Both the position numbers and the translations under genes were made by a program. Source: Streptomyces sp. CT34 (GTDB taxonomy: Bacteria; Actinomycetota; Actinomycetes; Streptomycetales; Streptomycetaceae). From it: DNA of 64,000 nucleotides. Where the stretch lies: assembly GCF_000805335.1 (NCBI RefSeq), contig NZ_KN708638.1:2862-66861 (forward strand). The letters run 5' to 3'. Under the pieces are notes generated by a model that saw nothing but the letters and a program-made list of their open reading frames with translations, was not told where the DNA came from and did no database searches. This document shows positions 8,660 through 16,524 of this stretch, piece by piece. The first letter of the stretch is position 1, and every line of letters starts with the position of its first letter.

Positions 8660-9913
8660 ATGGTGGCGAGCGGTGAACATGGTGACGTGCCGAGAAACAA
8701 GAGGATCCTTCTGCTGTCCGTCGGGCATGCCTGTGTGGACGTCTATCAGGGCGCTGTGACCGCGCTCGTCCCGTTCTTCGTTGCCGAGCGGCATTACACC
8801 TACGCTGCGGCGTCGGGCATCGTGCTCGCCGCGTCGCTGCTGTCGTCGGTGGCGCAGCCGTTGTTCGGCGCGTTCACCGACCGGTGGGCGCTGCCCTGGC
8901 TGCTGCCGGTCAGCACGACCCTGGGGGGTCTGGGCATCGCGCTGAGCGGCTTGAGCGGTAACTACGCGCTGACGCTGGCGTTCGTGGCCGTGTCGGGGAT
9001 TGGGGTCGCGGCGTATCACCCCGAGTCCGCCCGTGTCGCGCGGATCGCCAGCAAGGGGAGTCATACCGCGATGGGCTGGTTCTCTTTGGGCGGCAACATC
9101 GGCTTCGCCGCTGCGCCGCTGGTGGTGGCTGCCGTCATCGCCACCGGGGGTCTGAGGTTTTCGCCTTTTCTCGTGATCCCGGCTCTGGCCGGTAGCGTGC
9201 TGTGCCTGCCTGCTCTGCGTGCGTTGGACGGGAGGTCACGCAGCGGTTCTGGTGCCGCGGTTCGGACGGGGGCCGACGACGTGGCCTCGTTCGTCAAGCT
9301 GTCGGGGGCCGTGTTCTGCCGGTCGATCGTCTTCATCGGGCTGAGCACGTTCATCTCGTTCTATGCCCGGCAGCGTACGGGCGGTGGTACGGCGGCGGGT
9401 ACGGCGGCGCTGTTCGTGCTCTACATCGGTGGCGCGGTGGGCACCGTGCTGGGCGGTAGCCTGGCCAACCGCTGGGATCGGGTCACCGCTGTGCGCAGGT
9501 CGTACCTGATGGCCGTCGTCGCCGTTGCGGGGATCGTCTTCGTGCCCGGCCCGGCGATCTACGTGTTCGTGGCGCTGACCTCGGTCGGCCTCTACATACC
9601 GTTCTCGCTGCAGGTCACCCTCGGGCAGGACTATCTTCCCACGCGTGTCGGGACCGCCAGCGGGATCACTCTCGGCCTGGCCGTCAGTGTCGGTGGTGTG
9701 GTGAGTCCCCTCATCGGCAGCATTGCCGATGCCACCTCCCTGCAGGCGGCCCTGGCCCCGCTGATCGCGATGCCGGCCGTGAGTTGGCTTCTGTTCCGGA
9801 TGCTGCCCGAACCGGCTGTGTCGAAGGCCGTGGTGGCGCCGGCGGAGCAGATGGCGGACGGCGGTGGCGAGACCGCGTCCGGGCTTTCTCCCACCCGGCC
9901 GCATCACGGCTGA
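8660..9913 (+). CDS. MFS exporter, fosmidomycin-resistance-like
   Basis: A 417-aa membrane protein with about 12 hydrophobic segments. The first follows a short basic N-terminus (PRNKRILLLSVGHACVDVYQ). The HACVDVYQG and YHPESAR motifs are characteristic of Fsr-like major facilitator transporters. ATG 8660 is chosen because an in-frame TTG at 8636 would leave almost no spacer to the divergent AraC gene. It lies 156 bp upstream of a biosynthetic operon in the same orientation, so it may export that product, though it may instead belong only to the AraC pair. Confidence 0.85.
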   Translation: MVASGEHGDVPRNKRILLLSVGHACVDVYQGAVTALVPFFVAERHYTYAAASGIVLAASLLSSVAQPLFGAFTDRWALPWLLPVSTTLGGLGIALSGLSGNYALTLAFVAVSGIGVAAYHPESARVARIASKGSHTAMGWFSLGGNIGFAAAPLVVAAVIATGGLRFSPFLVIPALAGSVLCLPALRALDGRSRSGSGAAVRTGADDVASFVKLSGAVFCRSIVFIGLSTFISFYARQRTGGGTAAGTAALFVLYIGGAVGTVLGGSLANRWDRVTAVRRSYLMAVVAVAGIVFVPGPAIYVFVALTSVGLYIPFSLQVTLGQDYLPTRVGTASGITLGLAVSVGGVVSPLIGSIADATSLQAALAPLIAMPAVSWLLFRMLPEPAVSKAVVAPAEQMADGGGETASGLSPTRPHHG

Positions 9914-10069
9914 GGGCACGATGGCGCCTCCGGTGGTGTCACCGCGGGTGACGGTTCGAGCATGGCCGCTGTGCAACGTCGCCTGGCCGGATATGCCCTA
10001 CCCGTGGCGCGGTTGGTCTTGAGAGGCTCCGAGAACGAACAATGATCAACTGTTCTCGCCGGGTGCAGC

Positions 10070-11797
10070 ATGACGAGTTCGACAGACGGGGGCGGGCCGA
10101 TGGCCGTGTCGCACTATGTCGGTGGATCTTTATGTGTCGGCGCCGAACTTCCCCTGGCTCCGGGGGCGGTGTCCCGGGCGAATGCCTTGGCCCTGCGCAA
10201 CCGTCGAGGAGCGGACACGGGAACCGCTGTGCTGGAGCAGGTCGTCCGGCATGCGGAGAGCGGTCCGAACCGTGCCGCTGTGACCGACGGCGAACGGACG
10301 CTGAGCTACCGGGACTTGCTGGATGAGGTTGCCGCGGCCCGCAGTGCCCTGCTCGCCCGAGGCGTGCGGGCCGGTGATGTGGTCGCCGCGGCCGGTCATC
10401 GCAGTGTGGGCACGCCGGTCGTCTTCCTGGCACTGGAGAGCATCGGCGCCGTCTATCTGCCCGTCGATCTGGGCTGGCCGGAGGGCAGGGTCCGGGATGT
10501 GCTCGTCCGCGGCCGTGCCGCTTTTTTGTTGGACTATTCCGGCGTCGGTGATGCCGCCCGTGCCGCGTGTTCGGCCGCCGCGGCCGGGGGGATCGTCGTG
10601 CTGCGGCTGCCGGAGCGGAGCGGAGCCGGTGAACTTCTGTCCCGCAATGGTCAGCTCCCGCCCTTGAACGGGGCCGGCCGCTCGAACGAGACCCGCTATG
10701 CGATCTTTACTTCGGGGTCCACCGGCCGCCCCAAGGGGGCCGCGATCGAGCACCAGGGCATGCTCAACCATCTGTGGGCCAAGGCCGCCGATCTGTCCCT
10801 GGGCCCCGACGACGTCGTGGCTTTCACGGCGCCGTTGGGGTTCGGTATCTCGGTCTGGCAGTTGCTCTGCCCTCTCCTGGTCGGTGGCCATGTCGTGGTC
10901 GTGGACGAGGCCGCCATGCGTTTTCCGCGACGGCTCATCAGCGCGCTCGACGCTGCGGGCGTGACCGTCGTCGAACTCGTCCCCACCGTCGTCGGCTGGC
11001 TCGTCGGCGAAATGCAGCGCCTCGGCGGCGGAGCACTGAAGAAGCTGCGCTGTTTGCTGTCCACGGGCGAGGAGCTCTATCCCGCGGTTGCGGCAAGTGT
11101 TCATGAAACGCTCCCGCACGTTTCCCTGATCAACGCCTACGGATTCACCGAATGCAGTGACGATGTCACCCATCACCTGGTGGCACCCGCGGACGTGACA
11201 CGCACCCGGCTCCCTGTCGGCTCACCCGTGATCGGTACCACCCTGTATCTGCTGGTACGCGAGGCGGAGGGCACATGGCGGGCGGCCGAACCGGCAGAGA
11301 GCGGTGAACTGTTCGTAGGCGGGGCCGGTGTGGGGCTTGGCTATCTGGACGACCCCGGTACCACCGACCGTGCCTTCTTCCGCGATCCCTTCGACCGCGA
11401 CTCGCCGACCGGCAGGCTCTACCGCACCGGTGACCTCGCACGTTTCGACGAGGGGCTCGTGTACTACCTCGGCCGCGGTGACCGGCAGGTGAAGGTCGCT
11501 GGTGTCCGCATGGAACTGGACGAGATCGAAGCGGTCCTGAGCCGGCATCCCGGCGTCGAGACGTGCGCCGTCATCGTGTCCGGCGAGGGTGAGCTGGGCG
11601 AACTGGTCGCCCACTACAGTCTGCGCGGTCCGGTGCCGTTGGAGGAACTCCAGGACACCCTGAGTTCTGCCCTGCCGTTGTCCATGGTGCCGCGGCGCTG
11701 GCGGGAATGGGACATGCTGCCCCTCACCCACAACGGAAAGGTCGATCTCCGGTCGCTGCGGGCGGCCGTCACCACCCCTGGGAAAGAGGCGCGATGA
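10070..11797 (+). CDS. Stand-alone adenylation enzyme (NRPS-like)
   Basis: A 575-aa AMP-forming enzyme with the core motifs of NRPS adenylation domains: A3 FTSGSTGRPKG, A5 NAYGFTEC, A7 YRTGDLARF, A8 GRGDRQVKVAGVRMELDEIE and A10 THNGKVDL with the catalytic Lys. There is no fused carrier domain. The A4 region reads LGFGISVWQ. The Asp that normally binds the substrate alpha-amine (FDxSVW) is Gly here, so the acid activated may lack a free alpha-amine or be bound differently. It should load the 79-aa carrier protein three genes downstream. Its stop overlaps the next start (ATGA). Confidence 0.9.
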   Translation: MTSSTDGGGPMAVSHYVGGSLCVGAELPLAPGAVSRANALALRNRRGADTGTAVLEQVVRHAESGPNRAAVTDGERTLSYRDLLDEVAAARSALLARGVRAGDVVAAAGHRSVGTPVVFLALESIGAVYLPVDLGWPEGRVRDVLVRGRAAFLLDYSGVGDAARAACSAAAAGGIVVLRLPERSGAGELLSRNGQLPPLNGAGRSNETRYAIFTSGSTGRPKGAAIEHQGMLNHLWAKAADLSLGPDDVVAFTAPLGFGISVWQLLCPLLVGGHVVVVDEAAMRFPRRLISALDAAGVTVVELVPTVVGWLVGEMQRLGGGALKKLRCLLSTGEELYPAVAASVHETLPHVSLINAYGFTECSDDVTHHLVAPADVTRTRLPVGSPVIGTTLYLLVREAEGTWRAAEPAESGELFVGGAGVGLGYLDDPGTTDRAFFRDPFDRDSPTGRLYRTGDLARFDEGLVYYLGRGDRQVKVAGVRMELDEIEAVLSRHPGVETCAVIVSGEGELGELVAHYSLRGPVPLEELQDTLSSALPLSMVPRRWREWDMLPLTHNGKVDLRSLRAAVTTPGKEAR

Positions 11798-12987
11798 CCA
11801 CGGAAGTGGCGAACCACCCGTGCGCTAACGGGCAGTTCACCGACCTGGCGGCGCGGGTCGCCGCCGTGACCGACGCCGCGGAAGAGCATCTCGCCCAAAG
11901 CGAGCGGGAGGCGGCCTTTCCCGAGGAAGCGCTGGCGCAGATGCGCCGGACCCGTCTGCTCGCCCTCCTCGTGCCCGCCGCGGACGGGGGCCTGGGGGGT
12001 ACGATCGCCGATCTCGTCGACGTCGCCATGGCCTTGGGGCGTACCGATATGTCGGTGGCCATGATCTTCGCGATGCACTGTCAGCAGGTGGAGGCGATCG
12101 TGCGCCACGCGAAGCCGCCGTTACGGGACGAGCTGCTGTCCCTGCTGGCGTCCGGAGACCTGTACCTGGCCTCGGTCACCACCGAGCCGGGCAAAGGCGG
12201 CCACCTGTTCACGTCGCGCGCGCCGCTGCGCGAGGCCGATGGAAGCCTGGATATCGACCGGATGGCCCCGATCGTGACCGGCGGCACCGTGGCGGACGGC
12301 TTCCTGATCACCATGCGCAGTCCGTACGCCACCGCCGACCACCATGTCTCGCTGGTGTATGCCCACCGCAGGCAGCTGCGCGTGGAGGCTACCGGGCAGT
12401 GGTGTCCGATGGGTATGCGGGCCAGCCACAGCCTGCCGCTGGCCCTCACCGGGACGATCCCCGCCCACCAAGTGATCGGTGAACACGGCGCTTTCCATCA
12501 GATCGCCCAGTCGGTGTTCGGCCCGCTGGCTCATATCGGCTGGTCGGCGGCCTGGTTGGGGACCGCGTGCGGGGCTCTGTCCCGGGTCCTGCAGCTGCTG
12601 CGCGCCCCGGAGGGCCGCAAGCGGTTCGATCTGGGATCGGAACTCCTGTTGACGCGGCTGTCCCGGGCCCGGCAACGGCTCGATGGTGTCCACGTGTTGC
12701 TGCGCCGCGCGCAGGACCTGGTGGCGCGGGAGGTGGATCTGTCCGCCACGAGCAGTCAGTTGCTGCTGAACAATCTCAAGATCGCCGCTGCCGAGGACTG
12801 CTATGCGGCCGTGAACGACCTTGTCGACGCCGTCGGCTTGCGGCACGGATATCTCCAGGACTCGCCGACCCGGCTGGAAAAGGCCCTGCGTGATTTGCGC
12901 TCGGCCGCGCTGAACTACAGCAACGACCGCCTGCACCTGGCGAACGGCCGCTTGTGTCTGCTCGATGCGGACGTGCGGCTCGGCTGA
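11794..12987 (+). CDS. Acyl-CoA-dehydrogenase-like flavoprotein
   Basis: A 397-aa protein of acyl-CoA dehydrogenase fold, starting at an ATG that overlaps the upstream stop. Features are an N-terminal helical domain, a mid-domain flavin loop SVTTEPGKGG, and a C-terminal helical domain ending LRDLRSAALNYSNDRLHLANG. In clusters with a free adenylation enzyme and a free carrier, such flavoproteins usually oxidise the carrier-bound acyl or aminoacyl group (for example prolyl to pyrrolyl). That the substrate here is carrier-bound is inferred from the neighbours. Confidence 0.85.
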   Translation: MTTEVANHPCANGQFTDLAARVAAVTDAAEEHLAQSEREAAFPEEALAQMRRTRLLALLVPAADGGLGGTIADLVDVAMALGRTDMSVAMIFAMHCQQVEAIVRHAKPPLRDELLSLLASGDLYLASVTTEPGKGGHLFTSRAPLREADGSLDIDRMAPIVTGGTVADGFLITMRSPYATADHHVSLVYAHRRQLRVEATGQWCPMGMRASHSLPLALTGTIPAHQVIGEHGAFHQIAQSVFGPLAHIGWSAAWLGTACGALSRVLQLLRAPEGRKRFDLGSELLLTRLSRARQRLDGVHVLLRRAQDLVAREVDLSATSSQLLLNNLKIAAAEDCYAAVNDLVDAVGLRHGYLQDSPTRLEKALRDLRSAALNYSNDRLHLANGRLCLLDADVRLG

Positions 12988-13067
12988 TCGCCTGCGCCGA
13001 TCTCATGCTCGGCATGAGATCGATTGCTCTCAAGACTGCGAATGCTCCGCTTACTTCGAGGATCCAT

Positions 13068-13634
13068 ATGCCCCAAAACAGCACTGAAAGCTCGAACGAG
13101 AACTGGGCCACCGCGCTGCGGTACATCGCAGGGCGCAAGGCCGCCGAGGAGTCCCTGGGGTTCCTCGCCTATATCAGCGCCACGATCCGGACCACCACCG
13201 GCCTTACGGACGTCATCCCGGCGGTGGCCGGAGGGTGTGTCCCTTTTCTCGCCTCGGCGATATCCCTGGATGCACCGGCAGTGCATTCCCGGCCCATTGC
13301 CCAGTCCCCGGACGGATTGTCGGCAGCGCTGGACGGCGTACGCGCCCTGGCCCGGAGCAGCGACGAACAACAGGTCGTGATCAGCGAGCACGAGGGATGT
13401 GCGAAGCGGACCGTCCCTGGGCATCTGGATCTGCTGCGCGAGTGGAAGGCGGACTCGGCAGCTGCCTTCGCGCTGAATTTCCGGGGCGTTGCCGGGGGCC
13501 ATCTGGTCCTTGTGCGTGCTGCGGGTCACCGCCTGGGCCCCATCGGTCCGGGCGATCTCGCACTCGTCAACGAGGTGGCCGACAGGGTGGCGGCGTTCAA
13601 CGCGTTCGCGACGTACCTGACGGCCGGGAAGTAG
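13068..13634 (+). CDS. Unknown 188-aa protein of the biosynthetic operon, GAF-like
   Basis: A 188-aa protein not assigned to a family. The start ATG 13068 has CGAGGA upstream, and the preceding 80 nt show no coding character. The pattern of a long helix (EESLGFLAYISATIRTTTGL), alternating strands and a final helix (DLALVNEVADRVAAFNAFA) recalls a GAF sensory domain or a small cofactor-binding protein, but no diagnostic residues are visible. It sits between the flavoprotein and carrier genes, 3 nt before the carrier start, so it is translated with them and may assist the carrier chemistry or sense product. Confidence 0.6.
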   Translation: MPQNSTESSNENWATALRYIAGRKAAEESLGFLAYISATIRTTTGLTDVIPAVAGGCVPFLASAISLDAPAVHSRPIAQSPDGLSAALDGVRALARSSDEQQVVISEHEGCAKRTVPGHLDLLREWKADSAAAFALNFRGVAGGHLVLVRAAGHRLGPIGPGDLALVNEVADRVAAFNAFATYLTAGK

Positions 13635-13637
13635 GGA

Positions 13638-13877
13638 GTGGCCGTGGCAGCAGCGAGCTGGACAGATGTGCGCTCCTGGATCCTCGAACGGAACCCCGAC
13701 CTGACCGACCTGGCCCCGGACACCGACATCATCGAGACGCGTGTCATCAATTCCCTGCAGTTCGTGGAGCTCGTCCTTTACGTCGAAGAACTGCGCGGCG
13801 CAATGCTGCAATCCGACGAGGTCACTCTCGATGCGTTTCGGACGCTCGAGGACATCGACAAGAACTTTCTCAGCTGA
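13638..13877 (+). CDS. Acyl/peptidyl carrier protein
   Basis: A 79-aa acidic four-helix carrier. The phosphopantetheine serine lies in VINSLQFVELVLYVEEL, with NSL in place of the common DSL. That form is typical of free-standing carriers that work with a separate adenylation enzyme and an acyl-CoA-dehydrogenase-like oxidase. The start is GTG 13638, or GTG 13644 which has the better-spaced GGGAG. It should be charged by the adenylation enzyme encoded upstream, oxidised by the flavoprotein and released or edited by the thioesterase that follows. Confidence 0.85.
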   Translation: MAVAAASWTDVRSWILERNPDLTDLAPDTDIIETRVINSLQFVELVLYVEELRGAMLQSDEVTLDAFRTLEDIDKNFLS

Positions 13878-13891
13878 CAGCGGGGTTCGGC

Positions 13892-14620
13892 ATGACATCC
13901 GGACGATCTGTCGTCGTGCAGGGCGGGGTGGAGAGAGCTGACGACTGCGTGGTCTTTCTGCCGCCGGCCGGCAGCGTCGCGTCGCCGTACCTGGCGATAG
14001 GAGCCCATTTGCCGGCCACCCTGCCGGCGGTGCACTGCGAGATGCCCGGACGCGGCCGCCTGGCGCACGACGAGGCTCCCGCTTCGGTGCACACTGCCGT
14101 GGACCGCTGGGCGGACGACCTTGCCGCGCTGCTGCCGGGACGACGATTCCATGTCTTCGGGCACAGCCTGGGAGCCCTGTTCGCGTATGAACTCACCAAC
14201 CGGTTCGCGGCCCGGCCCGTGTGCGAGGTCGCCAGCGTGCTCGTCTCGGGCGCCCGTGAGCCGAAAAGCCCGCCCCGGTCCGCGGCGGCCACGGCTTTCG
14301 CGGTCCTTCGCCGGCAGAGCGGTGACGCCGAGGAGAGCTGGCTGTCGGCGGACCTCGAGATGCGGCGAAAGCACCAGACCGACGGGCAGCCGGTCGACGC
14401 GTCGCTCGCGCTGCTGTGCGGCCGCGCCGACTCATTCGCCCGGCCCGACGAGATGGCCGCATGGAAACGCTTCGTCCGCGGCCCCTACCTGGGGACGTTC
14501 ACCTTCGACGGCGGACATGACTACTACCTGTCCGGCCAGGAATCCATTGCGGCAGTGATCGGCAACATCGTGGAGCGCAGCCAGAATTCGGGACACAAAG
14601 GAGCAGGAAGTGACGACTGA
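13892..14620 (+). CDS. Type II thioesterase
   Basis: A 242-aa alpha/beta hydrolase of the GrsT/RifR type. The nucleophile elbow is GHSLGA, the acid region CGRADSFA and the catalytic His GGHDYY, with a lid rich in Arg between strands. These enzymes hydrolyse stalled or finished acyl groups from carrier proteins. In this operon, which has no TE-bearing megasynthase, it may be the product-release enzyme. The start ATG 13892 lies 14 nt after the carrier stop, and its end overlaps the next GTG start by 11 nt. Confidence 0.88.
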   Translation: MTSGRSVVVQGGVERADDCVVFLPPAGSVASPYLAIGAHLPATLPAVHCEMPGRGRLAHDEAPASVHTAVDRWADDLAALLPGRRFHVFGHSLGALFAYELTNRFAARPVCEVASVLVSGAREPKSPPRSAAATAFAVLRRQSGDAEESWLSADLEMRRKHQTDGQPVDASLALLCGRADSFARPDEMAAWKRFVRGPYLGTFTFDGGHDYYLSGQESIAAVIGNIVERSQNSGHKGAGSDD

Positions 14621-15476
14621 CAACGGCAACATCCCTTCCGTCGAGCAGCTGATCGACGTCATCGGGAACAGTTCGGTGGGGATCGCGGTGACCGACGGAT
14701 CCGGCGCCGTCGTGCTGCACAACAAGGCGCAGTCCGTGCTCATGGGAGGCGAGGCCGCCCACCTCGCCGGGCGGATCTCCATCGACGGTGCGGGCGACGA
14801 CGGCCTGGCCCGTTTGCTACGGCGCCTGGAGCAGGAGAAGAGGATCGACAACGTCCGGGTCGTCTATCACGGTACCGAGGGCCAGGGGCGCGCCGCCCGC
14901 CTGAATGCCGTAGCGGCGGGCAGCGGTGGCACCACACGCATCCACTGGGTGAGCCGCCCGGAACTCGGCGAGCGGCTTCCGATACCGGACACCGGCACAC
15001 AGGACGCGACCACATCCGACGCCGCGTCCTGGATCCGCGCGGTCGACGCGTGCGCACACCCGGCCCTGGCCCCCGGCAAGGGCCACGAAGAGGCGATGCG
15101 CGAGTTCTACCAAGTGGCCCCGGTGGCAATCCACTTGATCGGGGTCAACGGCAACGTCATGTACGCCAACCCCGCGGACGTCGCACTGGTCGAATACAGT
15201 TCCTCGCCGTCCGAATACGTCGGCGGGCACATCCGCAAGATCTACGAGGACCAGGGCCTGCTCGACGACTTCCTCTCACGCTGGGACCAGGACTCGCCGA
15301 TCATCAATTTCCGCGCGAACTTCGTCACCAGGCAAGGGACCCCGAAGCCGGTTCTGATCTTCTCGACGGCGCAGGCCCAGGGCGGGAGCGTCAGCAACAC
15401 CCGGTGCTTCGTCTTCAACGACCCCGAGCCGGGGCGTGCACGGGACACGATCAGCACCTTCGGCTGGCCGGCCTGA
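14610..15476 (+). CDS. Two-PAS-domain protein closing the biosynthetic operon
   Basis: A 288-aa protein starting at GTG 14610 behind AAAGGAG. The first PAS-like domain spans about residues 10-110 (VIGNSSVGIAVTDGSGAVV, then LHNKA). The second spans about 165-280 (APVAIHLIGVNGNVMYANPA, then a VGGHIRKIYED loop). No kinase, cyclase or HTH output domain is fused. PAS proteins bind small ligands or flavin/heme. Here it could sense the pathway product or serve as an unusual catalytic or cofactor-holding partner. A strong hairpin follows the stop. Confidence 0.75.
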   Translation: MTTDNGNIPSVEQLIDVIGNSSVGIAVTDGSGAVVLHNKAQSVLMGGEAAHLAGRISIDGAGDDGLARLLRRLEQEKRIDNVRVVYHGTEGQGRAARLNAVAAGSGGTTRIHWVSRPELGERLPIPDTGTQDATTSDAASWIRAVDACAHPALAPGKGHEEAMREFYQVAPVAIHLIGVNGNVMYANPADVALVEYSSSPSEYVGGHIRKIYEDQGLLDDFLSRWDQDSPIINFRANFVTRQGTPKPVLIFSTAQAQGGSVSNTRCFVFNDPEPGRARDTISTFGWPA

Positions 15477-15483
15477 GGGCGGA

Positions 15484-15519
15484 GCGGGCGGGGCACAGCG
15501 AACGCCGTGCCCCGCCCGC
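15484..15519 (+). terminator. Terminator hairpin after the biosynthetic operon
   Basis: A perfect 13-bp inverted repeat (GCGGGCGGGGCAC paired with GTGCCCCGCCCGC) with a 10-nt loop starts 7 bp after the stop of the PAS gene. There is no T-run, which is usual in Streptomyces. It marks the end of the operon. Confidence 0.85.
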
Positions 15520-15595
15520 GTCTCAACGGTGTTGACCGTTGCGCCGTGAACAGACAGGTTTGCCGGATCACGCAGCTCCACCTTCTTCCCGCGTG

Positions 15596-15880
15596 GGCGC
15601 CAAGGGCCACAACTGGATGCGCCGCTACCCCGCCCATCGCGAAGGCGAGGGCTCACCGCTGCCACGACGCTGCCCGCCGGCGAACACGTCCTCCTACGGC
15701 GCCTCGACCAGCCACAAGCGCGACGCCCAGCCGAACAATGCCCCCCAGTGGCAGATGATGCCCAACGCCTACGAACCCAGGGTGACGTCTACGACTTCCG
15801 CGGTATCACCGACACCCTGGCGGAGGACAACCACCTGTCGGGACTGCTCCGCCGCCCGCCGCAACGTCTTGCAGTCCCCA
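15596..15880 (+). pseudogene. Decayed femAB/femX-like gene fragment
   Basis: Two reading frames carry pieces that look like consecutive parts of a FemAB/FemX peptidyltransferase, the family that adds amino acids to lipid II side chains. About 15690-15760 reads YGASTSHKRDAQPNNAPQW, like the family motif GAS....H....PNYLLQW. Shifted by one frame, about 15770-15850 reads GDVYDFRGITDTLAED, like the family motif VYDLRGI. The sequence ends abruptly after GLLRR. At least one frameshift and loss of both ends show that it is dead. Confidence 0.65.
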
Positions 15881-15978
15881 CCAAGGACGCACGGTCAGGC
15901 CGGGCCGTGTCGGGTGGAGGGTGTCGGGTGGAGGCGGGCGCGGTTCGCCGTTCCGCGACGGTCAGGCGGCGCCCACCC

Positions 15979-16377
15979 TCACCGAGACCGCACAGCTACG
16001 CGTCGATCTCCACCACGAACCGAACTCGGCGGGCGCGCCGTATGTGGAGCGCGTTTCGCAGTTGTCGCGCCCGCCGCCAGGGGCCATCTGGGGTGGCGGG
16101 CGGGAGGCCGTGAGCGCCGCTGGCGCCCGGATTTCGTGGCGCGCACGGCCGGCGGTGTGCGTTGGGCCTCGGCCGCGGGCGGAGCGTCGGACGCGGTCGG
16201 CGGCGATGAGAGCAGGTGCGGGAAGCTGCCGTTGCTGTACGCCGTCAGGAACGTGTCCTCGATGCCGGTGAACAGGGAGGAGTTGGACAGGGAGGAGTTG
16301 GCGCGCAGCTCGCCGTACGGGGTGGTCGCCGCGGTGAGGTCCACCATGTGTATCGGCACGGGCCGGTGGTTCGGCAT
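15979..16377 (-). CDS. Uncertain ORF downstream of the MFS gene
   Basis: An open frame of 132 codons in the same direction as the upstream MFS gene. The first about 55 residues have a protein-like composition (VDLTAATTPYGELR, NSSLSNSSLF, GIEDTFLTAY); after that it becomes Arg/Pro-rich and looks like read-through. No proper ribosome site is visible, since AAGGAG abuts the ATG directly. It could be a gene fragment or a short peptide gene of the ATP-grasp operon. I recognise no family. Confidence 0.25.
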   Translation of the reverse strand: MPNHRPVPIHMVDLTAATTPYGELRANSSLSNSSLFTGIEDTFLTAYSNGSFPHLLSSPPTASDAPPAAEAQRTPPAVRATKSGRQRRSRPPARHPRWPLAAGATTAKRAPHTARPPSSVRGGDRRVAVRSR

Positions 16378-16524
16378 CTCCTTGACGTAGGTGGGGCGCG
16401 GAGTGCCGTCACAGGGCGGGCAGGCTCTCGCCCGCCTGCCCGGGGCCGGCCGCGGCGGACCGTCGACGAAGCCGGGGCGGGCGGGTCGGGGCCGGCGCGG
16501 GCGGTGGCTGTGCCGGGCGGGGTG

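Noticed and set aside
10070..13877. Firm assignment of a pyrrole-2-carboxylate pathway
   Set aside because: Gene content fits, but the adenylation enzyme lacks the usual amine-binding Asp, so the substrate cannot be named.
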